In this document: positions 8,605-19,934 of the stretch, piece after piece | How the letters are laid out: every line of letters begins with the position of its first letter | Position numbering within the stretch: the stretch's first letter is position 1 | Assembly: GCF_009696075.1 (NCBI RefSeq) | Contig: NZ_VUMR01000003.1 | Coordinates: 27,471-91,470 of the forward strand | Source: Holdemanella porci | GTDB taxonomy: Bacteria; Bacillota_I; Bacilli_A; Erysipelotrichales; Erysipelotrichaceae | DNA length: 64,000 nucleotides | Direction: 5' to 3' | The notes under the pieces: generated by a model | What the model was told of the DNA's origin: nothing | The model's input: the letters and a program-made list of their open reading frames with translations, nothing else | The model's database searches: none | Position numbers and translations under genes: made by a program

Positions 8605-9024
8605 ATTGATGAGGAAAAACATATAGAAGTTATTAAGGGTAGAGGATATGTCTATTCTATACAGTATCATATCGTATGGTGTGTAAAGTATCGTCGTGAT
8701 GTCTTGAACGGAAAGGTTTCAACAAAATTAAAAGAGCTGCTGACTCAGATTTCAAAGGATAATGGTTTTCAAATTCTGGAAATGAATATAGAGGAAGATC
8801 ATATCCGTATGCTGATCAATTGTACGCCGCAGCATTACATTCCAAATATTATAAAAGCTATGAAGGGTGTATCGGCCAGACTCTTGATGAAAGAGTTTGG
8901 GGATGATCTAAGATCCAAGTTATGGGGTGGACATCTATGGAATCCTTCTTATTTTGTAGCTACAGTTTCTGAAAATACAGAAGAACAGATTATAGAGTAT
9001 ATAAGAAGTCAAAAAAGAAAATAG
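8605..9024 (+). CDS. tnpA: IS200/IS605 TnpA, Y1 (HUH) transposase, start uncertain
   Basis: Single-strand DNA transposase. The family-conserved N-terminus (YSIQYHIVWCVKYRRDVL) is in frame well upstream of the first ordinary start (TTG at 8704), so the gene must begin near 8605. No ATG, GTG or TTG lies in frame there: the candidates are ATT at 8605 or an ATG at 8609 that is out of frame by one base. The C-terminal WNPSYFVATVS and EYIRSQ blocks are intact, including the probable catalytic Tyr in EYIRSQ. The HUH position reads H-I-R (EDHIRMLI) where family members usually have H-x-H. Both points suggest weakened or lost activity; alternatively ATT is a genuine rare start. Confidence 0.75.
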   Translation: MDEEKHIEVIKGRGYVYSIQYHIVWCVKYRRDVLNGKVSTKLKELLTQISKDNGFQILEMNIEEDHIRMLINCTPQHYIPNIIKAMKGVSARLLMKEFGDDLRSKLWGGHLWNPSYFVATVSENTEEQIIEYIRSQKRK

Positions 9025-9047
9025 CGAATCAATAAGGAGAAATCATC

Positions 9048-10142
9048 ATGGAAAAGGCATTCAAGTATCGTATGTATCCAAACAGAGAACAAAGAATATT
9101 GCTGGCCAAGACTTTTGGCTGTACTCGTTTTGTATATAATCATTACCTGGCAAAACGTAGGAATGCCTATGAAAAAGATGGAATCACGTTAAGTTATTCG
9201 GCATGTGCTAAGGATCTAGTTTCTTTAAAGAAAGAATATGAATGGCTTAAGGAAGTGGATTCTGTGGCTCTACAGTCCAGTGTAAAGAATCTGGATACGG
9301 CTTATATCAATTTCTTTAAGAAAAAAGCTGAATATCCTAGATTCAAATCGAAGAAGACACATCGTTATTCGTATACAACAAAATATACGAATGGAAATAT
9401 TGAACTGTATGAAAATAAGGTCAAGCTTCCTAAGATTGGTCTTGTAAAGATAAAGAAAACACGAACGCCAAAGGGAAGACTATTGAGTGCAACGGTATCA
9501 CAAGTACCGAGTGGAAAGTATTATGTTTCACTATGTTATACGGATGTAGAAGAAGTCTTATTTCCACTGACATATAATGAAACAGGTATAGATCTAGGTA
9601 TCAAGGATTTTATCATATTGAGTAATGGAGACAAGGTAGAAAATCCAAAATATCTGAAGAAGTCGATTGAGAAACTGAAAAAGCTACAGAAGCAGCAGTC
9701 ACGAAAAACAAAGGGCGGCCGCAACTGGATCAAAAACAGGATCAAGATCGCAAGACTTCATGAAAAGATAGCGAATCAAAGGATGGATTTTGTGAACAAA
9801 TTATCTACTAGAATCATTAGAGAATATGACATTATCTGCATTGAAGACTTAAAAGTCGACAACATGCTTAAAAACCACAATCTAGCCCAGTCTATATCGG
9901 ATGTATCCTGGTCAAAGTTTACAACACAGCTAGAATATAAAGCAAAGTGGTATGGAAAGGTAATCAAGAAAGTGGATACGTTCTATGCGAGCAGTCAAAC
10001 CTGTCATTGTTGCGGATATAAGAATGAAGAAACAAAAGATTTAAATGTAAGAGAATGGATATGCCCAAAATGCCATGCAGAACATGACAGAGATGTAAAT
10101 GCATCCATCAATATATTGATGCAAGGCATATTAGCAAATTAA
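9048..10142 (+). CDS. tnpB: TnpB, RNA-guided nuclease of the IS605 family
   Basis: TnpB proteins use an RNA made from the element's right end to cut DNA and favour retention of the element. The 364-residue protein is full length with all key residues visible: RuvC Asp182 (GIDLGIKD), Glu266 (CIEDLKV), Asp349 (HDRDVNAS), and a zinc ribbon with Cys319, Cys322, Cys339 and Cys342. The N-terminus KAFKYRMYPNREQ is typical. An AAGGAG ribosome site precedes the ATG. It starts 23 bases after tnpA, on the same strand, and appears intact. Confidence 0.95.
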   Translation: MEKAFKYRMYPNREQRILLAKTFGCTRFVYNHYLAKRRNAYEKDGITLSYSACAKDLVSLKKEYEWLKEVDSVALQSSVKNLDTAYINFFKKKAEYPRFKSKKTHRYSYTTKYTNGNIELYENKVKLPKIGLVKIKKTRTPKGRLLSATVSQVPSGKYYVSLCYTDVEEVLFPLTYNETGIDLGIKDFIILSNGDKVENPKYLKKSIEKLKKLQKQQSRKTKGGRNWIKNRIKIARLHEKIANQRMDFVNKLSTRIIREYDIICIEDLKVDNMLKNHNLAQSISDVSWSKFTTQLEYKAKWYGKVIKKVDTFYASSQTCHCCGYKNEETKDLNVREWICPKCHAEHDRDVNASINILMQGILAN

Positions 10143-10149
10143 CTAAAAA

Positions 10150-10246
10150 CAAAAACAACCGCAGGAACTGTGGGGATAGCTTGGTAAGAAAGGTTTCGAT
10201 AGAAACCTGTTCCCAAGAATCTCGTCACTTCAGTGATGAGGTTCAA
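10150..10246 (+). ncRNA. Probable TnpB guide RNA (omega/reRNA) scaffold at IS right end
   Basis: Downstream of the tnpB stop are consecutive hairpins: CCGCAG GAA CTGTGG (10159-10173); a nested stem with CTTGG ... CCAAG outside AGGTTTC ... GAAACCT (about 10180-10217); and the right-end hairpin at 10221-10240. Guide RNAs of this family cover the tnpB 3' end and right end and continue into flanking DNA as the guide. The 5' end is not determined and the guide would begin after about 10246. Confidence 0.6.
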
Positions 10247-10279
10247 TTGATTGAAATAGGGAAGTACAATATATATGAA

Positions 10280-10313
10280 AAGCAGAAATCTTTCAAATTT
10301 ATGATTTCTGCTT
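10280..10313 (-). terminator. tadA terminator
   Basis: AAGCAGAAATC (10280-10290) pairs with GATTTCTGCTT (10303-10313). T-rich runs follow in both directions, so it may also block read-through from the IS. Confidence 0.65.
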
Positions 10314-10769
10314 CTTTTTCATATCTCTTTTCTTCTTAAAAAAATGTTTTAATAAATCTGAACATTCAGATTCAAGAATTCCTTTTCTATATTCAGGATG
10401 GTGATTAAATTCAGACACTTCAAACAAATTTGTACATGTACCCACACAACCTCCTTTAGGATCGGATGCTCCATATACAACTTCTTTAATTCTAGATTGT
10501 ATAATCGCACCTGCACACATAGGACATGGTTCTAAAGTTACATATAATATGCAGTCCTCTAATCTCCATGTATTTAATTTTTTACATGCTTTTTGAATTG
10601 CCATAATTTCTGCGTGTGCAATACTTTGTTGTAAAGTCTCACGCTTATTATATCCACGAGCAATCACTTTATCATCTTTCACAATAACACATCCAATTGG
10701 AACCTCATCATAGCTTTCTGCTTTTTTAGCCTGCTTGATAGCTTCCTTCATCCATTTCACATCATCCAT
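10299..10769 (-). CDS. tadA: tRNA-specific adenosine deaminase
   Basis: Converts adenosine 34 of tRNA-Arg(ACG) to inosine. From the ATG at 10769 it is 156 residues, normal for TadA. Zinc and catalytic motifs are His52-Ala-Glu54 and Pro81-Cys82-Pro-Met-Cys85. The start at 10769 is chosen because GAGG lies 8 bases upstream. The longer open frame to 10805 would run through the SRP RNA terminator and the ATG at 10775 is too close to GAGG. The tail is very lysine-rich (FFKKKRDMKKKQKS). It lies next to the SRP RNA, as in Bacillus. Confidence 0.95.
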   Translation of the reverse strand: MDDVKWMKEAIKQAKKAESYDEVPIGCVIVKDDKVIARGYNKRETLQQSIAHAEIMAIQKACKKLNTWRLEDCILYVTLEPCPMCAGAIIQSRIKEVVYGASDPKGGCVGTCTNLFEVSEFNHHPEYRKGILESECSDLLKHFFKKKRDMKKKQKS

Positions 10770-10782
10770 ACACATATCCTCA

Positions 10783-10873
10783 AAAAATAAAAAACTACTA
10801 CACATGATGGAGCTTACTTAAGGCTGCTTCGTTCCCGACCTGACCTGATTCATAAGACATCATTGTAGTAGCC
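10783..10873 (-). ncRNA. ffs: Small signal recognition particle RNA (4.5S type)
   Basis: The minus strand contains the conserved SRP core GGTCAGGTCGGGAACGAAGC with the GNRA-type tip. The closing stem CTACTAC (10871-10865) pairs with GTAGTAG (10801-10795), extended by AATGATG / CATCAT. TTTTTTATTTTTT follows as terminator to about 10783. The RNA is about 80 bases, the short form lacking an Alu domain. Confidence 0.92.
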
Positions 10874-10910
10874 AAGTTATTATATCAAATCCATTTTCAA
10901 TTCGCAATAG

Positions 10911-10935
10911 AAAAAAGCTGTCAAAGACAGCTTTT
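10911..10935 (-). terminator. serS terminator
   Basis: AAAAGCTGTC (10913-10922) and GACAGCTTTT (10926-10935) form a perfect 10-base stem ending in T on the minus strand. Confidence 0.8.
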
Positions 10936-10939
10936 AAGA

Positions 10940-12223
10940 TTAACCAATTTTCTTTTTACCACCCATGTAAGGTTGTAATACTTCTGGAATCAAGATTGAT
11001 CCATCTGCCTGTAAATTGTTTTCTAAGAATGCAATCAACATTCTAGGTGGAGCAACACAAGTGTTGTTTAATGTGTGCGCAAAGTACTTTTCTCCATTTT
11101 CTCCCTTCACACGAATCTTTAAACGACGTGCCTGAGCATCTGTTAAGTTAGAGCAACTTCCAACTTCGAAGTATTTCTTTTGACGTGGAGACCACGCTTC
11201 AACATCCACTGATTTACATTTTAAATCTGCCAAATCTCCTGAACAGCATTCCAATGTACGCACTGGAATATCTAATGTTCTGAAGAATTCTACAGTATTC
11301 ATATATAATTTTTTAAACCATTCCATACTTTCTTCTGGCTTACAAACAACGATCATTTCTTGTTTTTCAAATTGGTGAATACGATATACACCACGTTCTT
11401 CAATACCGTGAGCACCTTTTTCTTTACGGAAACAAGGTGAGTATGAAGTGTAAGTATATGGAAGATCTTTTTCTTCAAGAATTGTATCCTTGAATTTACC
11501 AATCATAGAGTGTTCACTTGTACCAATTAAATACAAATCTTCACCTTCGATTTTATACATCATACCTTCCATTTCCGCAAATGACATTACTCCATCAACT
11601 ACTGAACTACGAATCATATATGGTGGAATTACATAAGTAAATCCTTTTTTATCAATCATGAAATCACGAGCGTAATTTAAGATTGCTGAATGTAGACGAG
11701 CAATATCTCCCATTAAATAGTAGAATCCATTTCCAGCTACACGACGTGCTGCATCTAAATCAATTCCGCTTAAACGTTCCATGATTTCAGTGTGATAAGG
11801 AATTTCAAAATCAGGAACAACAGGTTCTCCAAATTTTTCTAATTCAACATTTTCACTATCATCTTTTCCAATAGGAACACTATCATCAATGATGTTTGGA
11901 ATCTGCATCATTTTTTCAGTAACAGACTCTCTTAATTTAATTTCTTTTTCTTCTAAAGCTGTTAGCTCGTGAGCAATCTCAGCCATTTGTTGCTTAATTT
12001 CTTCAGCCTCTTCTTTTTTACCTTGGCCCATCAACTTACCGATTTCTTTAGAAATCTTTTTACGATTTGCACGTAAATCATCCGCATGTTGTTGTGTTTG
12101 GCGAAGCTCTTTATCCTCCATTAACACTTCATTTACTAAAGGCAATTTGTAGTCTTGGAACTTTTTCTTAATGTTCTCTTTGACAATGTCCGGATTTTCA
12201 CGGACAAATTTCATATCTAACAT
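10940..12223 (-). CDS. serS: Serine--tRNA ligase
   Basis: Charges tRNA-Ser. The 427 residues comprise an N-terminal long coiled-coil arm (about residues 25-100) followed by the class II catalytic core: the motif 2 region FRKEKGAHGIEERGVYRIHQFEK and motif 3 NNTCVAPPRMLIAFLEN. Length is standard. The start ATG at 12223 follows GAGGAGGATATC. Upstream lie an intrinsic terminator within a structured leader and, far upstream, a serine-type T-box. Confidence 0.98.
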   Translation of the reverse strand: MLDMKFVRENPDIVKENIKKKFQDYKLPLVNEVLMEDKELRQTQQHADDLRANRKKISKEIGKLMGQGKKEEAEEIKQQMAEIAHELTALEEKEIKLRESVTEKMMQIPNIIDDSVPIGKDDSENVELEKFGEPVVPDFEIPYHTEIMERLSGIDLDAARRVAGNGFYYLMGDIARLHSAILNYARDFMIDKKGFTYVIPPYMIRSSVVDGVMSFAEMEGMMYKIEGEDLYLIGTSEHSMIGKFKDTILEEKDLPYTYTSYSPCFRKEKGAHGIEERGVYRIHQFEKQEMIVVCKPEESMEWFKKLYMNTVEFFRTLDIPVRTLECCSGDLADLKCKSVDVEAWSPRQKKYFEVGSCSNLTDAQARRLKIRVKGENGEKYFAHTLNNTCVAPPRMLIAFLENNLQADGSILIPEVLQPYMGGKKKIG

Positions 12224-12239
12224 GATATCCTCCTCTGCA

Positions 12240-12400
12240 CAAGAAAAGACTTTTTCTGCGAAAAAGTCACACGTCTAAATGACATGCCCGGTTCGTTTCC
12301 AGTCGTCCGGTAACATTTCAATATCCACTCCATCTTTCTGAATCATTCGGTATCCCGATTCATTCAGTCTTTATCGATGGAGTTTTTATTGTATGCTTTA
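12240..12400 (-). ncRNA. Structured RNA segment of unrecognised class upstream of serS
   Basis: On the minus strand ACTCCATC pairs with GATGGAGT around an inner near-perfect hairpin (CTGAATGAATCGG ... CCGAATGATTCAG). Then come CCGG ACGA CTGG, CATGTC ATTTA GACGTG, and finally GACTTTTTC GCA GAAAAAGTC TTTT, an intrinsic terminator just before the serS ribosome site. There is no T-box TGGNA-type bulge. It could be a leader riboregulator of serS, or the right-end/guide-RNA remnant of a decayed tnpB element whose N-terminal piece lies directly upstream. Confidence 0.55.
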
Positions 12401-12494
12401 TTTATAAATACTTCAGAATTTCATCCATGATCTATGTACCTATCTTCCAGTAAGATATCATAAACTTCTGGTTCTGATTATTTATCTTATTTAA

Positions 12495-12725
12495 TCAACA
12501 AATCCCATGTCTCTTCGATTGATCACATAGGCCACACAATAATGTACACTCAATCCTTTGATCAGTTTCTAAATATGTAACGTCCTTATAGGCACGATCA
12601 AAACAAATCTTGAATGCCCTATGAAGCATACAATTATACAGTTCAAGATCCTTCTTTATGAACAATTCTACTTCTGGTTCAAGATCTTTATAATAGATTC
12701 TTTGTGACATTAAAAACACCTTCAT
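12495..12725 (-). pseudogene. Short ORF, possibly a truncated TnpB N-terminus
   Basis: 76 residues from the ATG at 12725, preceded by AGGAGG with 9 bases between and a TATAAT-like box further up, so it may be expressed. The sequence (RIYYKDLEPEVELFIKKDLELYNCMLHRAF ... LLCGLCDQSKR) resembles the N-terminal segment of some TnpB/OrfB proteins and then stops. No RuvC residues are present. I infer a deleted transposon gene; a genuine small protein cannot be excluded. Confidence 0.4.
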
Positions 12726-13047
12726 AAGACAATTCCTCCTGTTCTATCTGGTTCTATTATACTATATTTAGAACATATTTTATAGATAGATTTGAGACTT
12801 TCTGATTTATTTTATGTGTATCATTATATCGCCAATTTGAACATGTGATATTTCACTGTGTTCTCTCATATTCACATTAAATTCACATTGACACTGCATT
12901 TTTATTCAATTTAGAATATTTTCATTCTATGCTACATTTCTTATCATTCAAACATTCCAATTATAACCTTATCACTGTTATATTATGATATTTTGTTATT
13001 TTATCACATGCAATATTTTCCTGTCCCGAAACCAAAATCTTAATATA
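12726..13047. other. Non-coding AT-rich spacer
   Basis: I see no gene or RNA here apart from the ribosome site of the short ORF and a minus-strand TATAAT-like box near 12765. It separates the T-box from everything it might regulate. Confidence 0.5.
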
Positions 13048-13280
13048 AAAAAAAAGAGACACTCGCACCCATAAAGGGACGATGTCTCGCGTTGCCACCC
13101 TTTTTACCATATATATACATATATGATCTCTTAACATGATAACGGTATGTACCGGATCAAACTACTAATTTCGTTCGATCACTCTAAGGTGCTATTCAAT
13201 TATTCATATCAGTATTTTCACCAACCATACTGTCTCTATTTAATATATGGAATAATCTACTTATCCTTATCTTTGTTTTC
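13048..13280 (-). ncRNA. T-box riboswitch, probably serine-specific
   Basis: The minus strand shows the T-box core AAGGGTGGCAACGCG followed by a strong terminator (GAGACA ... TGTCTC with nine T, ending near 13048). Stem I features are present: AGAGA, GGTTGGTG and GAATAGCACC. Aligned with the second T-box in this window, the specifier falls on AGC (Ser) followed by A. The promoter is TTGACT (13316-13311), 18 bases, TATAAA (13292-13287). It was probably once directly upstream of serS. Confidence 0.85.
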
Positions 13281-13286
13281 AACACA

Positions 13287-13316
13287 TTTATACCATTAAA
13301 ACAAAGCTAAAGTCAA
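13287..13316 (-). promoter_or_regulatory. Promoter of the serine T-box
   Basis: TTGACT and TATAAA on the minus strand with an 18-base spacer, just before the T-box stem I. Confidence 0.6.
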
Positions 13317-13373
13317 CCGCTTATTCTGTGAAATAGCCACATTAGATCGGATTTATCATATGATTCTACTTAT

Positions 13374-13960
13374 CTACAAATCATATTCAATATCACAATT
13401 ATATATAGCATTAAAATATAAGAAAATCCATCTATAATCCATTCCCATGAATACTAATAACTGAATAAACAAAAGTAATCCTAATAGAGAAAAGAAGGCA
13501 CAAATTCATTTTGTTGAATTATCATAATACAAATAATATAAGCCAATTACTGCCATTGCAAAAATAGCACCAATACACAAAGGTCCTATAATGCTTCCAT
13601 GACCAGAAATATAAATACATGCCGCAACAAAGATCATACATACTAAGGAAATTTTATCTGCTTTTCTATCTTGTCTTAAACTTTCTATTTTGTATACATC
13701 TAAATTGTGAATAATATTTGTGACTTATTCATTCGAGTAATTCAAACTCTTTTTACATGATATCAATTCAGCACAGAAACATGCATAGATTCAGATAAGG
13801 CAGGTAACAATTGAATGTCTGGATATCCTATTCCACGTTCCCGTCGGCTAACCGCTTTATCTGTGACATGTAGCTGTTGAACGAGTTCCATTTGCGTCAT
13901 ATTTTCTTTTCTTAACTTACAGATAAACATTCCCATATCTTTTGCGTTCACATATATCAC
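13374..13960 (-). pseudogene. Decayed XRE-type transcriptional regulator with membrane segments
   Basis: The first 65 codons from the ATG at 13960 encode a Cro/C1-type helix-turn-helix (CKLRKENMTQMELVQQLHVTDKAVSRRERG). The frame then stops at VSVLN. A one-base shift continues the typical VLELISCKKS text. After an in-frame TAA, a membrane segment follows (KISLVCMIFVAACIYISG ... AIFAMAVIGLYYLYY), then TGA, then another hydrophobic stretch (FFSLLGLLLFIQLLVFMG) up to about 13374. At least one frameshift and two stops show it is dead; the isolated HTH piece may still be translated. Confidence 0.7.
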
Positions 13961-14056
13961 TTCTTTCTATAATAATTTATATACATTCTATCAAATTGGC
14001 AATCAACGTGTCATTTATATAGTGTATTCAGGTTATTTCTATCTGATTTATCATAT

Positions 14057-14088
14057 GAAAAAGGAGTAAAATCATAATTCTACTCCTT
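14057..14088 (-). terminator. gyrA terminator
   Basis: AAGGAGTA (14061-14068) pairs with TACTCCTT (14081-14088), followed by T on the minus strand. This ends the yaaA-recF-gyrB-gyrA operon. Confidence 0.75.
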
Positions 14089-14095
14089 ACATGCT

Positions 14096-16564
14096 TTATT
14101 CTTCAATATTTTCTTCTGATTCTGCTTCAGGCTCTTCATGATCTACCAATGTCATACGCGTTACTTTCGCATCTCCATTTAAGTTGATCAATCTTACACC
14201 TTGTGTATTTCTTCCGTAGATTCCTACATTCTCTAAAGCTACACGGATCATGATTCCATCACTCGCAACAATCATCGCATCTTCTTTACCAGTAACCGAA
14301 CGCATACACATTAGCTTACCTGTCTTTTCTGTGATATTAATTGTGCTAACACCTTTTTTACCACGAGAAGTCAAACGATAATCTTCGAACTTACTACGCT
14401 TACCATACCCATTTTCAGAAACAACAAGAACAGTGTCTCCTTCACTTGATAGTGCAGCACCTACAACTTCACTTCCATCACAATTGAATCCTAATACACC
14501 ACTTGCACTACGTCCCATGATACGAACTTGATCTTCATTGAATCGAACAGCTTTACCATTTGACCCTGAGATAATTACTTCATCTTGTCCTGTAGTTAAT
14601 TTCACAAAACGCAATTCATCATCTGGTTTTAAACTAATCGCAATCTTACCATTACGATTGATATTTTCAAATTCAGATACAGATGTACGTTTCACAATAC
14701 CATTTTTTGTAACAAATAATAATGTTTCACTTTCATCATCCTTAGGAACAGCTACAAGAACATTTACTTTTTCACCTTTTTCCAAAGTCATTAAATTCAC
14801 AATTGGAATTCCTTTAGATGTTCTAGATCCACTTGGAACATTGTATCCTTTTAATCGATATACACGACCCTTATCTGTAAACAACAACAAGAAATCATGT
14901 GTCGACATCGAAATCATAGTATCAATAGAATCTTCTTCATTTAATGTCAATGATTTGATTCCACGACCACCACGATTTTGAGCACGATATGTATCTACAA
15001 GCTGACGCTTAATATATCCAGACTCAGTTAATGTGATAATCACATCTTCCACTGGAATTAAGTCTTCATCTTCCATATCAACAGAAGCATCACTAATTTC
15101 AGTTCTTCTTTCATCACCATATTTCTGATCAATTTCAGTTAAATCATCACGAATGATTTGAAGAACACGATCATGATTTGCCAAGATATCCTTCAAATCT
15201 TCAATCGTCAATAATAATTGTTGATATTCATTTTCAATCTTATCTCGTTCCAATCCAGACAATCTTCTTAACTGCATTGCCAAGATAGCTTTAGCTTGAA
15301 TCATGCTCAATCCAAACGCATCACATAAATCTTGAGATAAACCGGCCTCATCTTTTTTAGAACTACGAATCATATGAATAACTTCATCGATATGATCCAT
15401 CGCAATTCGTAAACCTTCTAAGATATGTGCACGATCCTGTGCCTTCTTTAAATCAAACTGTGTTTTTCTTACAACTACATCAACCTGATGATCAATATAA
15501 TCATGAATAATATCTTTTAAAGGCAATTGTTTAGGACGACCATTTTCAAGTGCCAACATATTGATACCAAATGAAGTTTGAAGTGGTGTTAATCTAAACA
15601 ACTGATTTAAAATTACTTCTTCCTGCGCATCCTTCTTTAGCTCCATTACAATACGAATACCTTCACGGTTACTTTCATCGTTTAAATAAGTAACACCTTG
15701 AATTGCTTTATCACGAATTAAAGAAGCCATTTTAGTAATTAAGTTTGCCTTATTGACCTGATAAGGAATTTCATAGAAAATAATCTGTTTCTTTCCGTTT
15801 GATAATTCTTCAACACGATACTTAGAACGAATCATAATGGATCCACGTCCTGTTTCAAATGCTTGACGAATACCTTTACGACCCAAAATAATTCCTCCAG
15901 TAGGGAAGTCCGGTCCTTTAATGACTTCCATCAATTGAGGAACTGTAATATCCGGATCATCCATTACCGCAAAAATGGCTTGAATCGTTTCTGATAAATT
16001 ATGAGGTGGAATATTTGTTGCCATACCAACCGCAATACCCACAGCACCATTAATCAACAAGTTTGGAATACGACTCGGAAGCACAACTGGCTCGCTTTCT
16101 TCACCATCATAGTTTGGAATAAAATCGACCGTATCCTTTTGAATGTCACGCAGCATCTCCATAGAAATTTTTGACATACGAGCTTCCGTATAACGCATTG
16201 CCGCAGCTCCATCTCCATCTAGAGAACCAAAGTTTCCATGACCATCCACTAATGGATATCGATAAGAGAAATCCTGGGCCATACGAACCATTGCATCATA
16301 TACAGCTGTATCCCCATGAGGGTGATACTTACCAATAACTTCACCAACAATACGTGCACTCTTCTTATGTGCAACACCTGAAGTAATTCCCAATTGATTC
16401 ATCGCATGCAAAATACGACGATGAACTGGTTTCATACCATCACGAACATCTGGTAATGCACGTGAAACAATAACAGACATTGAATAATCTAGAAAGGCTG
16501 TACGCATTTCTTTGGATATTTCAACATCTTCTACATAGTCATATCGCTTATTTTCTTCTTCCAT
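14096..16564 (-). CDS. gyrA: DNA gyrase subunit A
   Basis: DNA-breaking subunit of gyrase. The 822 residues show the quinolone-resistance region [10 protein letters not shown] at 81-90 (Thr86 and Asp90 at the usual resistance positions, which look wild-type-like), catalytic Tyr125 (AMRYTEARM), and the C-terminal pinwheel with the GyrA box as QNRGGRG. The acidic tail is usual. It follows gyrB with a 12-base gap and an AGGAGG-type site. Confidence 0.98.
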   Translation of the reverse strand: MEEENKRYDYVEDVEISKEMRTAFLDYSMSVIVSRALPDVRDGMKPVHRRILHAMNQLGITSGVAHKKSARIVGEVIGKYHPHGDTAVYDAMVRMAQDFSYRYPLVDGHGNFGSLDGDGAAAMRYTEARMSKISMEMLRDIQKDTVDFIPNYDGEESEPVVLPSRIPNLLINGAVGIAVGMATNIPPHNLSETIQAIFAVMDDPDITVPQLMEVIKGPDFPTGGIILGRKGIRQAFETGRGSIMIRSKYRVEELSNGKKQIIFYEIPYQVNKANLITKMASLIRDKAIQGVTYLNDESNREGIRIVMELKKDAQEEVILNQLFRLTPLQTSFGINMLALENGRPKQLPLKDIIHDYIDHQVDVVVRKTQFDLKKAQDRAHILEGLRIAMDHIDEVIHMIRSSKKDEAGLSQDLCDAFGLSMIQAKAILAMQLRRLSGLERDKIENEYQQLLLTIEDLKDILANHDRVLQIIRDDLTEIDQKYGDERRTEISDASVDMEDEDLIPVEDVIITLTESGYIKRQLVDTYRAQNRGGRGIKSLTLNEEDSIDTMISMSTHDFLLLFTDKGRVYRLKGYNVPSGSRTSKGIPIVNLMTLEKGEKVNVLVAVPKDDESETLLFVTKNGIVKRTSVSEFENINRNGKIAISLKPDDELRFVKLTTGQDEVIISGSNGKAVRFNEDQVRIMGRSASGVLGFNCDGSEVVGAALSSEGDTVLVVSENGYGKRSKFEDYRLTSRGKKGVSTINITEKTGKLMCMRSVTGKEDAMIVASDGIMIRVALENVGIYGRNTQGVRLINLNGDAKVTRMTLVDHEEPEAESEENIEE

Positions 16565-16576
16565 AAGGACCTCCTA

Positions 16577-19616
<3,040 letters not shown>

Positions 19617-19620
<4 letters not shown>

Positions 19621-19820
19621 TTCACTTCAATCCTTATTCCATTAGTTTCTACAATATCTCCATGGTAGATCTTTTTTCCACGACGATTTTCATTAACGCC
19701 GTTGACTAATACTTCCATGTTTGCTAAATATTCCTTGGCCTGTCCACCACTATAGACAACATCGCAAGCTTTTAGCAATTGTGCTAATGTAATATACTCA
19801 TCTATAAGTTCAAATTCCAT
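19617..19820 (-). CDS. yaaA: S4-domain RNA-binding protein YaaA
   Basis: 67-residue S4-like RNA-binding protein always found between dnaN and recF in Bacillota; linked to ribosome assembly in Bacillus. The S4 fold is visible (ITLAQLLKACDVVYSGGQAKEYLANMEVLVNGVNENRRGKKIYHGD). An AGAGG ribosome site precedes the ATG. Overlaps recF by 4 bases. Confidence 0.9.
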
Positions 19821-19892
19821 GAAAATACCTCTTTTCGCACTATAATTATATCATAAAACGACATAAATAGCTATGCGTACAGAGATACCGAT

Positions 19893-19926
19893 AAAAAAAG
19901 AAACCGTTTAAAACGAGTTTAAACGG
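19893..19926 (-). terminator. dnaN terminator
   Basis: CCGTTTAAA (19904-19912) pairs with TTTAAACGG (19918-19926), followed on the minus strand by TTTCTTTTTTT. It separates dnaA-dnaN from the yaaA-recF-gyrB-gyrA unit. Confidence 0.85.
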
Positions 19927-19934
19927 CATTTTCT

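Larger units (their letters stand above)
8475..10246 (+). mobile_element. IS200/IS605-family insertion sequence with tnpA and tnpB
   Basis: The element contains a Y1 transposase and an RNA-guided nuclease-type tnpB flanked by the imperfect hairpins expected of this family: 8501-8520 (CTCGTGAC ... GTCATGAG) at the left and 10221-10240 (CTCGTCAC ... GTGATGAG) at the right. There are no terminal inverted repeats or target duplication, as expected for single-strand transposition. The left boundary after TTAC (8471-8474) and right boundary at TCAA (10243-10246) are inferred by analogy with IS608 and are uncertain. It lies between dnaX and tadA, which with the SRP RNA normally form one neighbourhood. 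Confidence 0.85.

Noticed and set aside
14538..14981. 147-residue frame antisense to gyrA
   Set aside because: Antisense shadow of a conserved gene; no ribosome site and no protein family pattern.
16448..16475. CACGTGAAACA half-match to parS in gyrA
   Set aside because: Only about 13 of 16 positions fit and the bases encode the invariant SRALPD segment of GyrA, so it is a coincidence of coding.
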